From DAOTYH01 sp034435015 (GTDB lineage: Bacteria; Chloroflexota; Anaerolineae; Aggregatilineales; UBA3940), in assembly GCA_034435015.1 (NCBI GenBank), contig DAOTYH010000023.1, positions 1 through 45,671 on the forward strand: DNA of 45,671 nucleotides. Direction: 5' to 3'. The notes below the pieces were generated by a model. That model was not told the origin of the DNA and did no database searches. It saw only the letters and a list, made by a program, of their open reading frames with translations. Positions 16,202 to 23,809 of this stretch are shown here, one piece after another (position 1 is the stretch's first letter; every line of letters begins with the position of its first letter). Position numbers and translations under genes: made by a program.

Positions 16202-17317
16202 CTACATGACGATAATGGGGGTGGCGGCTTCACCCTCTTCCGTCCAGCGGTAGTCATCCTCATAGCCCACGATGGGCTGGGTCCAGCGGTAAATCCACTT
16301 GGCCGCGTCAGGCGTCACGTTGATACAGCCATGACTGCGGGGACGGCCAAAGTTGTTATGCCAGTAAGCCCCATGGATGGCGGCGCCGGTGAAGGTGAAA
16401 TAGGTGATCCACGGCACGCCGTTGACATCGTAGGGCAGGCCGATGTCGTGTCCGCCGCGCATCCGTCGGGAGGGACGCTTGCGCTGAACCTTGTATTCGC
16501 CGTAGGGAGTGCTGAAGTCATGCTCGATCCCCTGGTCATCGCTGAAGCTGCTGCCGGAGGCGATACGGGTCTGAAAGACCGGACTGCCGTTTTCGTAACA
16601 GATGATGGTCTGCTCCTCAAGCCGAATCTCGATCCGCTTATCCTGAACATCGGGGGAGATGGGGGCGAACTCCTCCGGCAGGATGCGCCGCACATGGCGG
16701 GCCTGCACCCATGCCTGACGATGCGGCTCAATGTCATCGTAGAGACGGTACCACGCCCGCCCCTCTTCATCGTCAGCCCGCTCGACGACGCGGTGAACCT
16801 GCCCCCAGAAGCCCATGTACCACGAATAGTCATAGCGGCGGCTGTGCAGGGAAGGGCGGAAGTGCTGGTAGCTGATCGGCACGCTGATCTCCCCCCACCA
16901 GCCGTCGCCGGTCACGTCCTCCGGCTGTTGGAATATTTCCTGACAGGGCACGACATAAGCCGAGTGGACATAGCCCTCGTTGGTCTCAAACCAGATCGGA
17001 CTCCACGCACGGCTGTCGTACCGCTCGCCGCGCACCCCGCGATAGATGGGCATCACATAACCATGGTATACCGTGCGGATCGAGTCGGCGTCCGGTGAGG
17101 GCGCTTTGAAAATGCGAATCCAGCTTGCCCCCTGAACACGACCCAGCAGGGGCGGGTTGCCATATACTTCATTGTAGGAAAGCGTCTCGTCGGTGAAGTC
17201 AATGCCGCTCTGACGCAGTCCGCCCGCCAGCGCCCGTCCGGCGCTCAACGAGGCCACAGCGGCTGTGCCGAGTCCTGCCGCCTTCAGGAAATGACGTCTT
17301 GACAGGGATGGTGACAT
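16202..17317 (-). CDS. Tat-exported L,D-transpeptidase (YkuD family)
   Basis: Cell-wall cross-linking enzyme of about 371 residues. The chosen start at 17317 puts a twin-arginine signal, SRRHFLK followed by a hydrophobic stretch and ALA, at the N-terminus; an ATG at 17341 would add eight unsupported residues. The C-terminal YkuD domain has IHGAYWHNNFG and the catalytic SHGCINV with Cys331. The N-terminal half (about 40-190) is a region I do not recognise, possibly SH3-like. Tat export of an L,D-transpeptidase suggests folding before export. A TATAAT-like box on the minus strand at 17371-17376 may serve as -10; its -35 is poor. Confidence 0.9.
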   Translation of the reverse strand: MSPSLSRRHFLKAAGLGTAAVASLSAGRALAGGLRQSGIDFTDETLSYNEVYGNPPLLGRVQGASWIRIFKAPSPDADSIRTVYHGYVMPIYRGVRGERYDSRAWSPIWFETNEGYVHSAYVVPCQEIFQQPEDVTGDGWWGEISVPISYQHFRPSLHSRRYDYSWYMGFWGQVHRVVERADDEEGRAWYRLYDDIEPHRQAWVQARHVRRILPEEFAPISPDVQDKRIEIRLEEQTIICYENGSPVFQTRIASGSSFSDDQGIEHDFSTPYGEYKVQRKRPSRRMRGGHDIGLPYDVNGVPWITYFTFTGAAIHGAYWHNNFGRPRSHGCINVTPDAAKWIYRWTQPIVGYEDDYRWTEEGEAATPIIVM

Positions 17318-17472
17318 AACGGGTTTACCTGTACACTCCATTTTCTGAGCGTTGATGTGACATGGTCGGGATTATAGCAAATGGAATCTGCGCTGGCATC
17401 TGTTTTGCCAGAAGCAGAGAGTCCGGAAGCGGGTGATGCGTCAAGGATGCCGTCAGATTGGGAGCGTGCGTC

Positions 17473-17501
17473 TTGTCGGGGGTATCCTTTTCTGCTAGAC
17501 T
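17473..17501 (+). promoter_or_regulatory. Promoter of the response regulator-kinase pair
   Basis: TTGTCG (17473-17478), a 17-base spacer and TAGACT (17496-17501) lie 44 bases upstream of the response regulator ATG at 17545. Confidence 0.55.
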
Positions 17502-17544
17502 AGCCGTGAGACCGGCGTCAATAACACAGAATGGCTGTCTGATC

Positions 17545-17928
17545 ATGGCCCAAAGAATCCTGATCGTGGATGACGACCCCCGCGCCCTTGAGCTGATCGG
17601 GTTGATCCTGTCTGGGCAGGGCTATGAGGTCAGGCAGGCCGGGAACGGGATGGCGGCATTGGAGCAGGCGAGGGCGGGTCTGCCTGATCTGATCATCCTC
17701 GATGTCATGATGCCGGACATGGACGGCTTCGAGGTGACGCGCCGGCTTCGCGCCGACCCTCAGACGGCGCACATCCCGATTGTGATGTTTACCGCCAAGA
17801 CCATGGTGGATGACAAGGTGACCGGTTTTGAGGCAGGAGCAGATGATTACCTGAGCAAGCCCGTCCACCCAGCCGAGCTGGTGGCACGGGTGAAGGCAGT
17901 GCTGGCAAGAGGACGACAGGGCGGGTAA
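17545..17928 (+). CDS. Single-domain response regulator (CheY-like)
   Basis: Receiver domain only, 127 residues. Acidic pocket Asp9-Asp11, phosphoacceptor Asp53 in ILDVMMPDMDG, switch Thr83 and Lys105 in LSKP are all present. No output domain follows, so it should act by protein-protein contact or in a phosphorelay. The start at 17545 (MAQRILIVDDD) fits the family; the longer open frame to 17458 covers the promoter. The histidine kinase gene begins 66 bases downstream in the same direction and is the likely partner. Confidence 0.92.
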   Translation: MAQRILIVDDDPRALELIGLILSGQGYEVRQAGNGMAALEQARAGLPDLIILDVMMPDMDGFEVTRRLRADPQTAHIPIVMFTAKTMVDDKVTGFEAGADDYLSKPVHPAELVARVKAVLARGRQGG

Positions 17929-17994
17929 GCCGCCCCTATTCCCCGACAGCCCGATGGGTATATTGTGCGTGTCGTACTGGGAAGGCGGCATCTC

Positions 17995-19236
17995 ATGGCA
18001 GAGTCTGACACCAAGAGAGATGGGATCATCACAGCGGAGCAGTATGCCCGAACCCTCGCACGCTACGAGCGGCTCATGGAGATCAGCCGTACCCTGACCT
18101 CCACGCTTGACCTTGACAGGCTGTTGGAGCAAATCGTGCTGGCCGCCACCGACCTGACCAATACTGAGGTGGCCTCCATCCTGTTGATGAGCCGCGCCGG
18201 CACGCTCCGTTTTGAGGCCGCTATAGATGTGACCGGCTTTTCGCTGGCCTCGATTGAAGTCCCGCTGGAGGGAAGCATTGCCGGCTGGGTGGTCACCCAC
18301 AGCGAGCCGCTGGTGATCGCCGACGTCAGGAATGAGCCGCGCTGGTCGTCCAAAGTGGACGACGCCAGCAAGTTTCAGACGCGCAACATGCTGGCCGTCC
18401 CCATGCGCACCCACAACAAGACCATCGGCTGTCTGGAAGCGGTCAACAAGAAAGACGGAAGCTTCACTGATGAGGACGTGTACACCCTGACTACGCTGGC
18501 CGCTCAGGCGGCGGTGGCCATTGAGAACGCCCGTCTGTTCGAGCAGAGCGACCTGATCGCTGAGATGGTCCACGAACTGCGTACCCCTCTGGCGGCCATC
18601 AAGGCGACTACCCATATCCTGATGCGGCCCGAACTCAGCGAAGAGCGCCGCTTGCAGATGATTCAAACCATCTCTCAGGAAACTGACCGCCTGACGCGCA
18701 TGACAACCGAGTTCCTTGACCTTGCCCGCCTTGAGTCAGGACGGACGAGGCTGGCCCATAAACCGGTTGATGTAGCCGCCCTGATCCACGACGCAGTGGA
18801 GATGGTCAAAGAACAAGCAGGCACACGTCACGTCATCCTCCATGTTCAGATCAAGCCGCGCGAACTGCCTGCCATTCAGGGCGATGCGGAAAAACTCAAA
18901 CAAGTACTCCTTAACCTGCTGACCAATGCCATCAAGTACAACCGCGAGAACGGCGAGGTATGGGTCAAGGCGGTACTGCGGGATCAGCAGATCGAGGTGT
19001 CGGTTCGGGATACCGGGCTGGGCATCTCGCCGGAAAATCTGTCCCACATCTTTGAGAAGTTCTACCGCGTGGCCGACACCGAAGGGTACACCCAAGGGAC
19101 AGGCTTAGGGCTGGCCATTGCCAAGCGCATCGTTGAAGGACACGGCGGAGATATTCGGGTGGAGAGCGAGCAGGGCAAAGGAACTACCTTCACCTTTACC
19201 CTGCCCGTCCCCCAAACGGCAGTCTCATCAGGCTGA
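17995..19236 (+). CDS. Soluble GAF-domain sensor histidine kinase
   Basis: Cytoplasmic kinase of 413 residues without membrane segments. A GAF domain spans about 40-180. The dimerisation and phosphoacceptor segment has His193 in MVHELRTPLA. The ATPase domain shows the N-box LLTNAIKYN, DTGLGIS and GTGLGLAIAKRIVEGHGG. The start at 17995 has GGGAAGGCGG upstream; the GTG at 17965 is less likely. It probably phosphorylates the CheY-like protein encoded just before it. The ligand of the GAF domain (cyclic nucleotide, small molecule or redox signal) cannot be told from sequence. Confidence 0.92.
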   Translation: MAESDTKRDGIITAEQYARTLARYERLMEISRTLTSTLDLDRLLEQIVLAATDLTNTEVASILLMSRAGTLRFEAAIDVTGFSLASIEVPLEGSIAGWVVTHSEPLVIADVRNEPRWSSKVDDASKFQTRNMLAVPMRTHNKTIGCLEAVNKKDGSFTDEDVYTLTTLAAQAAVAIENARLFEQSDLIAEMVHELRTPLAAIKATTHILMRPELSEERRLQMIQTISQETDRLTRMTTEFLDLARLESGRTRLAHKPVDVAALIHDAVEMVKEQAGTRHVILHVQIKPRELPAIQGDAEKLKQVLLNLLTNAIKYNRENGEVWVKAVLRDQQIEVSVRDTGLGISPENLSHIFEKFYRVADTEGYTQGTGLGLAIAKRIVEGHGGDIRVESEQGKGTTFTFTLPVPQTAVSSG

Positions 19237-19250
19237 GGGAATGTGACCCC

Positions 19251-20768
19251 ATGCGGCCCCGACGGCCTGCCTTGACAGCCGCCCTGATCGCGGCGCTGGG
19301 GGTCGCCCTTCCGGCATGCGCCCCCGCACAGCCTCCCCCGCCGGCAGAGGGCCTGCCTGCCGGCAGTTACTACGTCTCTGTGAACGGCAGTGACGACTAT
19401 GACGGCAGTGAAGCCGCCCCATGGCGGCACATCCAGTATGCGGTAGATCGGGCAGAGGCGGGCAGTACCATCTACGTCATGGACGGGATATATCACGAGG
19501 CGGTCACCTTTCACCGCTCCGGCTCTGCCGAGGCGGGTTATCTCACCCTGCAAAATTACCCCGGCCATCACCCCACCCTTGACGGAACAGGTTTGCCCGT
19601 CGAGGGCGAGGCAGGGCTGGTCGTCATAGAGGACGGGGCATACATCCGGCTGAGCGGTTTTGAGATTCGCAACCTCAACGCCGGCGGCAACCCGGACGCC
19701 TTCCCGGCGGGCATCTGGATCAGGGGGCGCGGCGATCATCTTGAAATCCTCAACAACGTCATCCACCACATCGAGAACCGTTGCAGTCAGTGCGGCGCTC
19801 ATGGGATCGCGGTCTATGGCCGTGATCCGGAGGCGTCCATTCACGATCTGCTCATTGACGGGAACGAACTAAGGGACTGCCAGTTGGGCTGGAGCGAAGC
19901 GCTGGCGCTGAACGGGAACGTCGAAGCGTTTGTCATCTCCAACAACGTGATTCATGATCACGACAACATTGGGGTTGACCTGATCGGCTACGAGGGCGAG
20001 AACCCTGACCCGGCGCTCGACCGCGCCCGCAACGGGGTTGTGGCCGGCAACCTGATCTACCGCGTCAGCACAGCGGACAATCCAGCCTACGGCGGTGAAC
20101 GGAGCGCCGCCGGCATCTACGTAGACGGCGGCACGCAGATCACCATTGAACGGAATATCATCCATGATGCCGACATCGGGATCGAGCTGGCCAGCGAGCA
20201 CGCCGGCAGAAGCACCGATCATATCATCGTCCGCAATAATTTTGTGTACAACAACACGCAGGCAGGACTCGCGCTGGGGGGGTACGACTCCGGGCGCGGC
20301 AGTACCGAGTATTGTGTGATCGTCCACAATACCTTCTATGCCAACACCTCGCCGCAGGGATGGGGTGCTGAACTGTACCTCCAATTTGATACCCGCCGCA
20401 ATGTGATCCGGAATAACATCTTCTACGCCGGCGGGACGGCGCGTTTCATCGGGAGCTGGAGTCCTGTCATGGCCGGCAACGTGGTAGACAGCAACCTGTA
20501 CTTTCCGGCTGACGGCGTCTGGAGCTGGAAGGGTATCACCTATTCTTCCTTCGGCCATTACCGGCAGGATACCGGCAACGACCTCTCCAGCCTGATCGGC
20601 CTCGACCCTCTGTTCCTTAGCACCGCCGCGCCCGACCTGCACCTGCAGGCGGATTCGCCGGCCATTGATCAGGGGGAAAGCATGGATCAGGCCGGCCTGC
20701 TGGACATAGACGGCCAGCCGCGCCGGCAGGGTTCGGCGGTTGATCTGGGCGCAGATGAGGTCCGCTGA
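19251..20768 (+). CDS. Right-handed beta-helix lipoprotein (pectate-lyase-like fold)
   Basis: Exported protein of 505 residues whose signal ends in ALPAC, a lipobox. A DUF1565-type opening, YYVSVNGSDDYDGS, follows, then many NNxI/GNxI-type rungs of a parallel beta-helix (about 90-460). The C-terminal tail, SPAIDQGESM...DIDGQPRRQG...DLGADE, is typical of secreted choice-of-anchor beta-helix proteins. Likely a surface polysaccharide lyase or carbohydrate-binding protein; catalytic residues could not be identified. It starts 14 bases after the histidine kinase gene and may be read through from it. Confidence 0.85.
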   Translation: MRPRRPALTAALIAALGVALPACAPAQPPPPAEGLPAGSYYVSVNGSDDYDGSEAAPWRHIQYAVDRAEAGSTIYVMDGIYHEAVTFHRSGSAEAGYLTLQNYPGHHPTLDGTGLPVEGEAGLVVIEDGAYIRLSGFEIRNLNAGGNPDAFPAGIWIRGRGDHLEILNNVIHHIENRCSQCGAHGIAVYGRDPEASIHDLLIDGNELRDCQLGWSEALALNGNVEAFVISNNVIHDHDNIGVDLIGYEGENPDPALDRARNGVVAGNLIYRVSTADNPAYGGERSAAGIYVDGGTQITIERNIIHDADIGIELASEHAGRSTDHIIVRNNFVYNNTQAGLALGGYDSGRGSTEYCVIVHNTFYANTSPQGWGAELYLQFDTRRNVIRNNIFYAGGTARFIGSWSPVMAGNVVDSNLYFPADGVWSWKGITYSSFGHYRQDTGNDLSSLIGLDPLFLSTAAPDLHLQADSPAIDQGESMDQAGLLDIDGQPRRQGSAVDLGADEVR

Positions 20769-20806
20769 GTATATATAAAAAAACACCCGTCTTTAAAAAG
20801 TTATAT

Positions 20807-20835
20807 TTGACTCTAATCCGCGCGTCAGCTAGAAT
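20807..20835 (+). promoter_or_regulatory. Promoter of SufR-like regulator 1
   Basis: TTGACT (20807-20812), a 17-base spacer and TAGAAT (20830-20835) lie 48 bases before the chosen start codon at 20884. The surrounding 100 bases are unusually AT-rich for this genome. Confidence 0.75.
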
Positions 20836-20883
20836 GAAAATATCGTTTTCCTTGTAAGCGTGTCTAGCAGAACGAGGTGTCAC

Positions 20884-21534
20884 GTGCAGATGGCAGGGGC
20901 GGTCATGCAACGTACACGCCAGAAGATACTGGACTATCTGAAACAACATAACGGGGCTACCGTTGAGGAGTTGAGCGCGGTGCTGGATAACCTGACCGCC
21001 GTGACAGTGCGCCACCATCTAGATGTCCTGCGCAGTCAGGGGCTGGTCAGCCCGCCCGAAGCCGTGCGGCGGAACTCGCCGGGCCGGCCTAAGTATGTCT
21101 ATCGTCTGACCGAGCAGGCCGAGAAACTCTTCCCCAAGAACCTGGAGGCGTTGACTGAGCATGTGCTGGCAGAGATGAAAAGCAGGCTCAGCCCTCAGCA
21201 GGTGAATGTCATCTTCGAGGGGGTGGCCGACCGGATGGCCGCTCAGGTGCCGCCGCCGTCAGACAATGAGCCAATCGAAGCGCGTCTGGATCGAGCGGTC
21301 GAGCATCTGACTGCGCAGGGTTACGAAGCACGCTGGGAGCCGGACACAGAGGGCTATGTGCTGTATGCAGGCAACTGCCCTTACGGCGGTGTGCCGCATG
21401 AGCACAACGAGCTGTGCACACTGGACATGCTGTTCATCAGCAAACTGCTGGGAACAGTGCCGAGACGGCTGGCTCACCGCACGGCAGGGGATGCTGTGTG
21501 CTCCTATCTGGTGCTTCCTCCGCAGAAGAAGTAA
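20884..21534 (+). CDS. SufR-like iron-sulfur transcriptional regulator, paralogue 1
   Basis: Protein of 216 residues with an N-terminal winged helix (about 8-78, TVRHHLDVLRSQGLV as recognition region) and a C-terminal metal-binding region. The ligand pattern is C165-X12-C178-X19-H198-X7-C206. The other SufR-like protein here has Cys in place of His198. SufR proteins sense [4Fe-4S] status and repress suf genes. The GTG at 20884 is six bases after GAGG; ATG codons at 20890 and 20905 are alternatives. It lies directly upstream of an IscA-type carrier gene, which has its own promoter, within an iron-sulfur biogenesis cluster. Family assignment is by motif and context. Confidence 0.85.
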   Translation: MQMAGAVMQRTRQKILDYLKQHNGATVEELSAVLDNLTAVTVRHHLDVLRSQGLVSPPEAVRRNSPGRPKYVYRLTEQAEKLFPKNLEALTEHVLAEMKSRLSPQQVNVIFEGVADRMAAQVPPPSDNEPIEARLDRAVEHLTAQGYEARWEPDTEGYVLYAGNCPYGGVPHEHNELCTLDMLFISKLLGTVPRRLAHRTAGDAVCSYLVLPPQKK

Positions 21535-21568
21535 AGCACACGAGTTTATAAAACAGTCATCTTTTTTA

Positions 21569-21598
21569 TTGACAGTTTTCCCCCTCCAGTGCTACAAT
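21569..21598 (+). promoter_or_regulatory. Promoter of the IscA-type carrier gene
   Basis: TTGACA (21569-21574), an 18-base spacer and TACAAT (21593-21598) lie 56 bases upstream of the ATG at 21655. Confidence 0.8.
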
Positions 21599-21620
21599 GA
21601 ATTCACAGGCATAAATAAGC

Positions 21621-21634
21621 TCTAAATAGTTAGA
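21621..21634. repeat. Candidate operator: TCTAA-N4-TTAGA inverted repeat
   Basis: A perfect 5-bp inverted repeat lies between the -10 box (21593-21598) and the ribosome site (21641-21645) of the IscA-type gene. It is a plausible binding site for the adjacent SufR-like regulator, unproven. Confidence 0.4.
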
Positions 21635-21654
21635 TTGACAAGGAGCATTGCGTG

Positions 21655-22050
21655 ATGACTGATCAGCCAGCGTCAACCTCAACCAGCGCCCTTTCGATGA
21701 CCCCTCTGGCCGTCCAGAAGATCAAGGGGCTGATGGCTGAGAAAAACCTGACCGCTCACGGCTTGCGTGTGTTTGTGGCCGGCGGGGGATGTTCCGGCCT
21801 TCAGTACGGCATGGCCTTCGAGGAGACCGTTCAGCCGTCCGACACCGTAGTCGAGATTGACGGCCTGCGCCTCATCATTGATGAGGGCAGTCTGCCCTGC
21901 CTTCTGGGTGCTCACATTGACTTCATTGACAGCCTGATGGGCGGCGGCTTCCGCATTGACAACCCGAACGCCGTCACGACCTGCGGCTGTGGCCAGTCAT
22001 TCCGCACCAAGAACAGCCGGGCACAGGCTGGTAGCTGTTGCAATGGTTAG
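21655..22050 (+). CDS. Iron-sulfur carrier, IscA/SufA/ErpA (HesB) family
   Basis: A-type carrier of 131 residues that receives clusters from the Suf scaffold and passes them to apo-proteins. The three ligand cysteines are Cys46 in GGGCSGLQYG and Cys110/Cys112 in TTCGCGQSF. A C-terminal tail adds GSCCNG, two further cysteines not typical of the family. The start at 21655 has AGGAG nine bases upstream; a GTG one codon earlier is possible. It sits between a SufR-like regulator and a radical SAM gene, and a terminator follows, so it is probably a single-gene transcript. Confidence 0.93.
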   Translation: MTDQPASTSTSALSMTPLAVQKIKGLMAEKNLTAHGLRVFVAGGGCSGLQYGMAFEETVQPSDTVVEIDGLRLIIDEGSLPCLLGAHIDFIDSLMGGGFRIDNPNAVTTCGCGQSFRTKNSRAQAGSCCNG

Positions 22051-22081
22051 GGCAGTCAGAGCCAGCCGGAAGGTCAACAGG

Positions 22082-22110
22082 GGGGCGCGTCATGCGCCCC
22101 ATTGTTTGTT
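22082..22110 (+). terminator. Intrinsic terminator after the IscA-type gene
   Basis: GGGGCGC (22082-22088) pairs with GCGCCCC (22094-22100) across a five-base loop, followed by ATTGTTTGTT. Confidence 0.75.
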
Positions 22111-22184
22111 CGAGCAACATTCGGTACTATTCAGGCTGAGGCCCTGTGCGCGGGCCGTACCCCCTCAACACTGGAGGAACAATC

Positions 22185-23591
22185 GTGTTTGGACTGTGGC
22201 CCAAGAAAACAACACGCCAGTCGGACATCCTGTGGCTGGACTTAGGCGATCTGGGTGATCTGGTCAGCCCGGCAGGCCCGCATGAGCAATGGCAGGATCA
22301 TGGGCTGGGGTTATTGCGTACCATCCTGCACCAGAACGGCGTGCTGACCGATCTGGCCTCGACGCGGGCGGTCACCTCATGGGATCAGCTCCGCAAGCAG
22401 ATGGAAGGCTACAGCAAGCTGATCATGAATGTACGCAGTTACACCTATCCGGCGGCCTACCGCTCGGCTAAGCTGTTCAAAGAGGTCAACCCGCAGGGCA
22501 TCGTCATTGCCGGCGGGATGCACGCCACGGTTGCGCTCGACGAGATGGAAGCGGTGGCCGAGTTTGACCGCATCTGTCAGGGGCCGGGCGAGAAGATCAT
22601 TGTTGATCTGGTCAAAGACCCGCTCTCCTTTCCGCGCGTGGTGCTGGGAGTCGGGGCCAAGTCTATGGCTGAGTGGCCGATGATTGACCGCACGCTGTGG
22701 CCTAAGCCTGCCAGCAAGCGGCTGGCACGTACCTTCAACTGGCCGCTGGAGCCGGAATGCGGCTGGGGGCCGCCGCCGGTCGCCACGGTGCTGACCAGCC
22801 GCGTCTGCCCGTGGCAGTGCGTGTTCTGCAACGAGAACTCCTACATCCCCAACATGGGGCGGCGGCCTGTGGACATGGTGATCGAGGAGCTGAACTTTCT
22901 GGACGACAAGTACGGGCCAATCGGCTCGGTGGTCATCCACGATTCCATGTTCTTCCAGAACCCAAGCTGGCTGGAGGAATGGATCGAAAAGTACCCCCGC
23001 AAGGCCCATAAGGCTTGGCCGTACTGGGCGGCGGCCCGCTCCGACACGGTGCGCCAATGGCCTGATCTGTTTGAGGCGCTGGTCAAAGAGACGAACTGGA
23101 CAACCGTCTCGATTGGGTTTGAGTCAGGCAGTGACCCGGTCCTGCGCATCCTGAACAAGGAGTGCACCGAAGAGGACAACTACTTTGCCATTGACCTGCT
23201 CAACCGCATCGGCGACGAGATGGAGCGCGAAGGCAGGCAGGCCCCGCAGTTCTGGGCTAACATCATGCTGGGCATCCCCGGCGAGACGCGCGAAGACGCC
23301 TTCAAGACGATGCGGATGCTCAAGTCTATGCGGCGGGTGCTTCCGTCTATTTCTTTCTATGCCCCCTACCCCGGCTCAGCGCTGGGCTATCAGCTCATCG
23401 CCGAGGGCAAGAGCCTCATGACGAAGGAGAACTATCACCGCTTCCCGGATGACGAAAAGGTCAAGGGGATTGATTACCAGTTCTACCGCGACCTGCTGGC
23501 GGGCAAGTATGATGATGAGGTGAACCGCGGGCTTCGCGTTGAGGATCAGAGGAAACCCGGCGTCTATTCAGATGCCCTGATCAAGGCATAG
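22185..23591 (+). CDS. B12-binding-type radical SAM enzyme, substrate unknown
   Basis: Protein of 468 residues. The N-terminal domain (about 15-150) has the Rossmann-like layout of cobalamin-binding radical SAM proteins, including IVIAGGMHATV near 107. The radical SAM core follows with Cys208, Cys212 and Cys215 in RVCPWQCVFC, and later FESGSDPVLRILNK and MLGIPGETREDA as in Elp3/MiaB-like cores. The start is GTG at 22185, seven bases after GGAGG (22173-22177). A classic DxHxxG cobalamin motif is not seen. A 68-residue ORF follows after 11 bases. Possible roles are methylation or rearrangement of a peptide, lipid or cofactor. Confidence 0.88.
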   Translation: MFGLWPKKTTRQSDILWLDLGDLGDLVSPAGPHEQWQDHGLGLLRTILHQNGVLTDLASTRAVTSWDQLRKQMEGYSKLIMNVRSYTYPAAYRSAKLFKEVNPQGIVIAGGMHATVALDEMEAVAEFDRICQGPGEKIIVDLVKDPLSFPRVVLGVGAKSMAEWPMIDRTLWPKPASKRLARTFNWPLEPECGWGPPPVATVLTSRVCPWQCVFCNENSYIPNMGRRPVDMVIEELNFLDDKYGPIGSVVIHDSMFFQNPSWLEEWIEKYPRKAHKAWPYWAAARSDTVRQWPDLFEALVKETNWTTVSIGFESGSDPVLRILNKECTEEDNYFAIDLLNRIGDEMEREGRQAPQFWANIMLGIPGETREDAFKTMRMLKSMRRVLPSISFYAPYPGSALGYQLIAEGKSLMTKENYHRFPDDEKVKGIDYQFYRDLLAGKYDDEVNRGLRVEDQRKPGVYSDALIKA

Positions 23592-23602
23592 GGAGGGATG
23601 AG

Positions 23603-23809
23603 ATGAGCAGTTTCAGCAACCCTCATTTTATGTACCTGTTCGAGATGAAGAACGGAAAAAAGAAACTGGCCTACGGCCAGTCTCCAGAAGATGCCCTGAA
23701 CATTTTGAGCCTCCGCCTGACACCGGAGGAGATGGAGCAGATCATCAAGGACCGGTACGAGCGGATCAGGCAGAGAGACCTCCAGAAGTACGTGGATAAT
23801 CTGGGCTAG
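23603..23809 (+). CDS. Small 68-residue protein paired with the radical SAM enzyme
   Basis: Not recognised. The product is charged: a short beta-like segment MYLFEMKNGKKKLAYGQ, then a helical segment from SPEDALNIL through TPEEMEQIIKDRYERI and a basic tail. There is no Cys and no signal peptide. GGAGGGATGAG overlaps its ribosome site, and it starts 11 bases after the radical SAM stop, so co-translation is likely. It could be a partner protein, a carrier or a peptide substrate. The helical charged sequence looks more like a folded domain than a peptide precursor. Its TAG abuts the stop of convergent sufD (TAGCTA, 23807-23812). Confidence 0.8.
   Translation: MSSFSNPHFMYLFEMKNGKKKLAYGQSPEDALNILSLRLTPEEMEQIIKDRYERIRQRDLQKYVDNLG

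Noticed and set aside
15578..17098. 506-codon open frame on the plus strand
   Set aside because: It lies antisense to endonuclease III and the L,D-transpeptidase, both with full catalytic motifs; the translation has no recognisable domain and no ribosome site.
23603..23809. RiPP precursor peptide for the radical SAM enzyme
   Set aside because: The 68-residue product has no Cys, no Gly-rich or repeat core and looks like a folded charged helical domain. Kept as an unknown partner instead.
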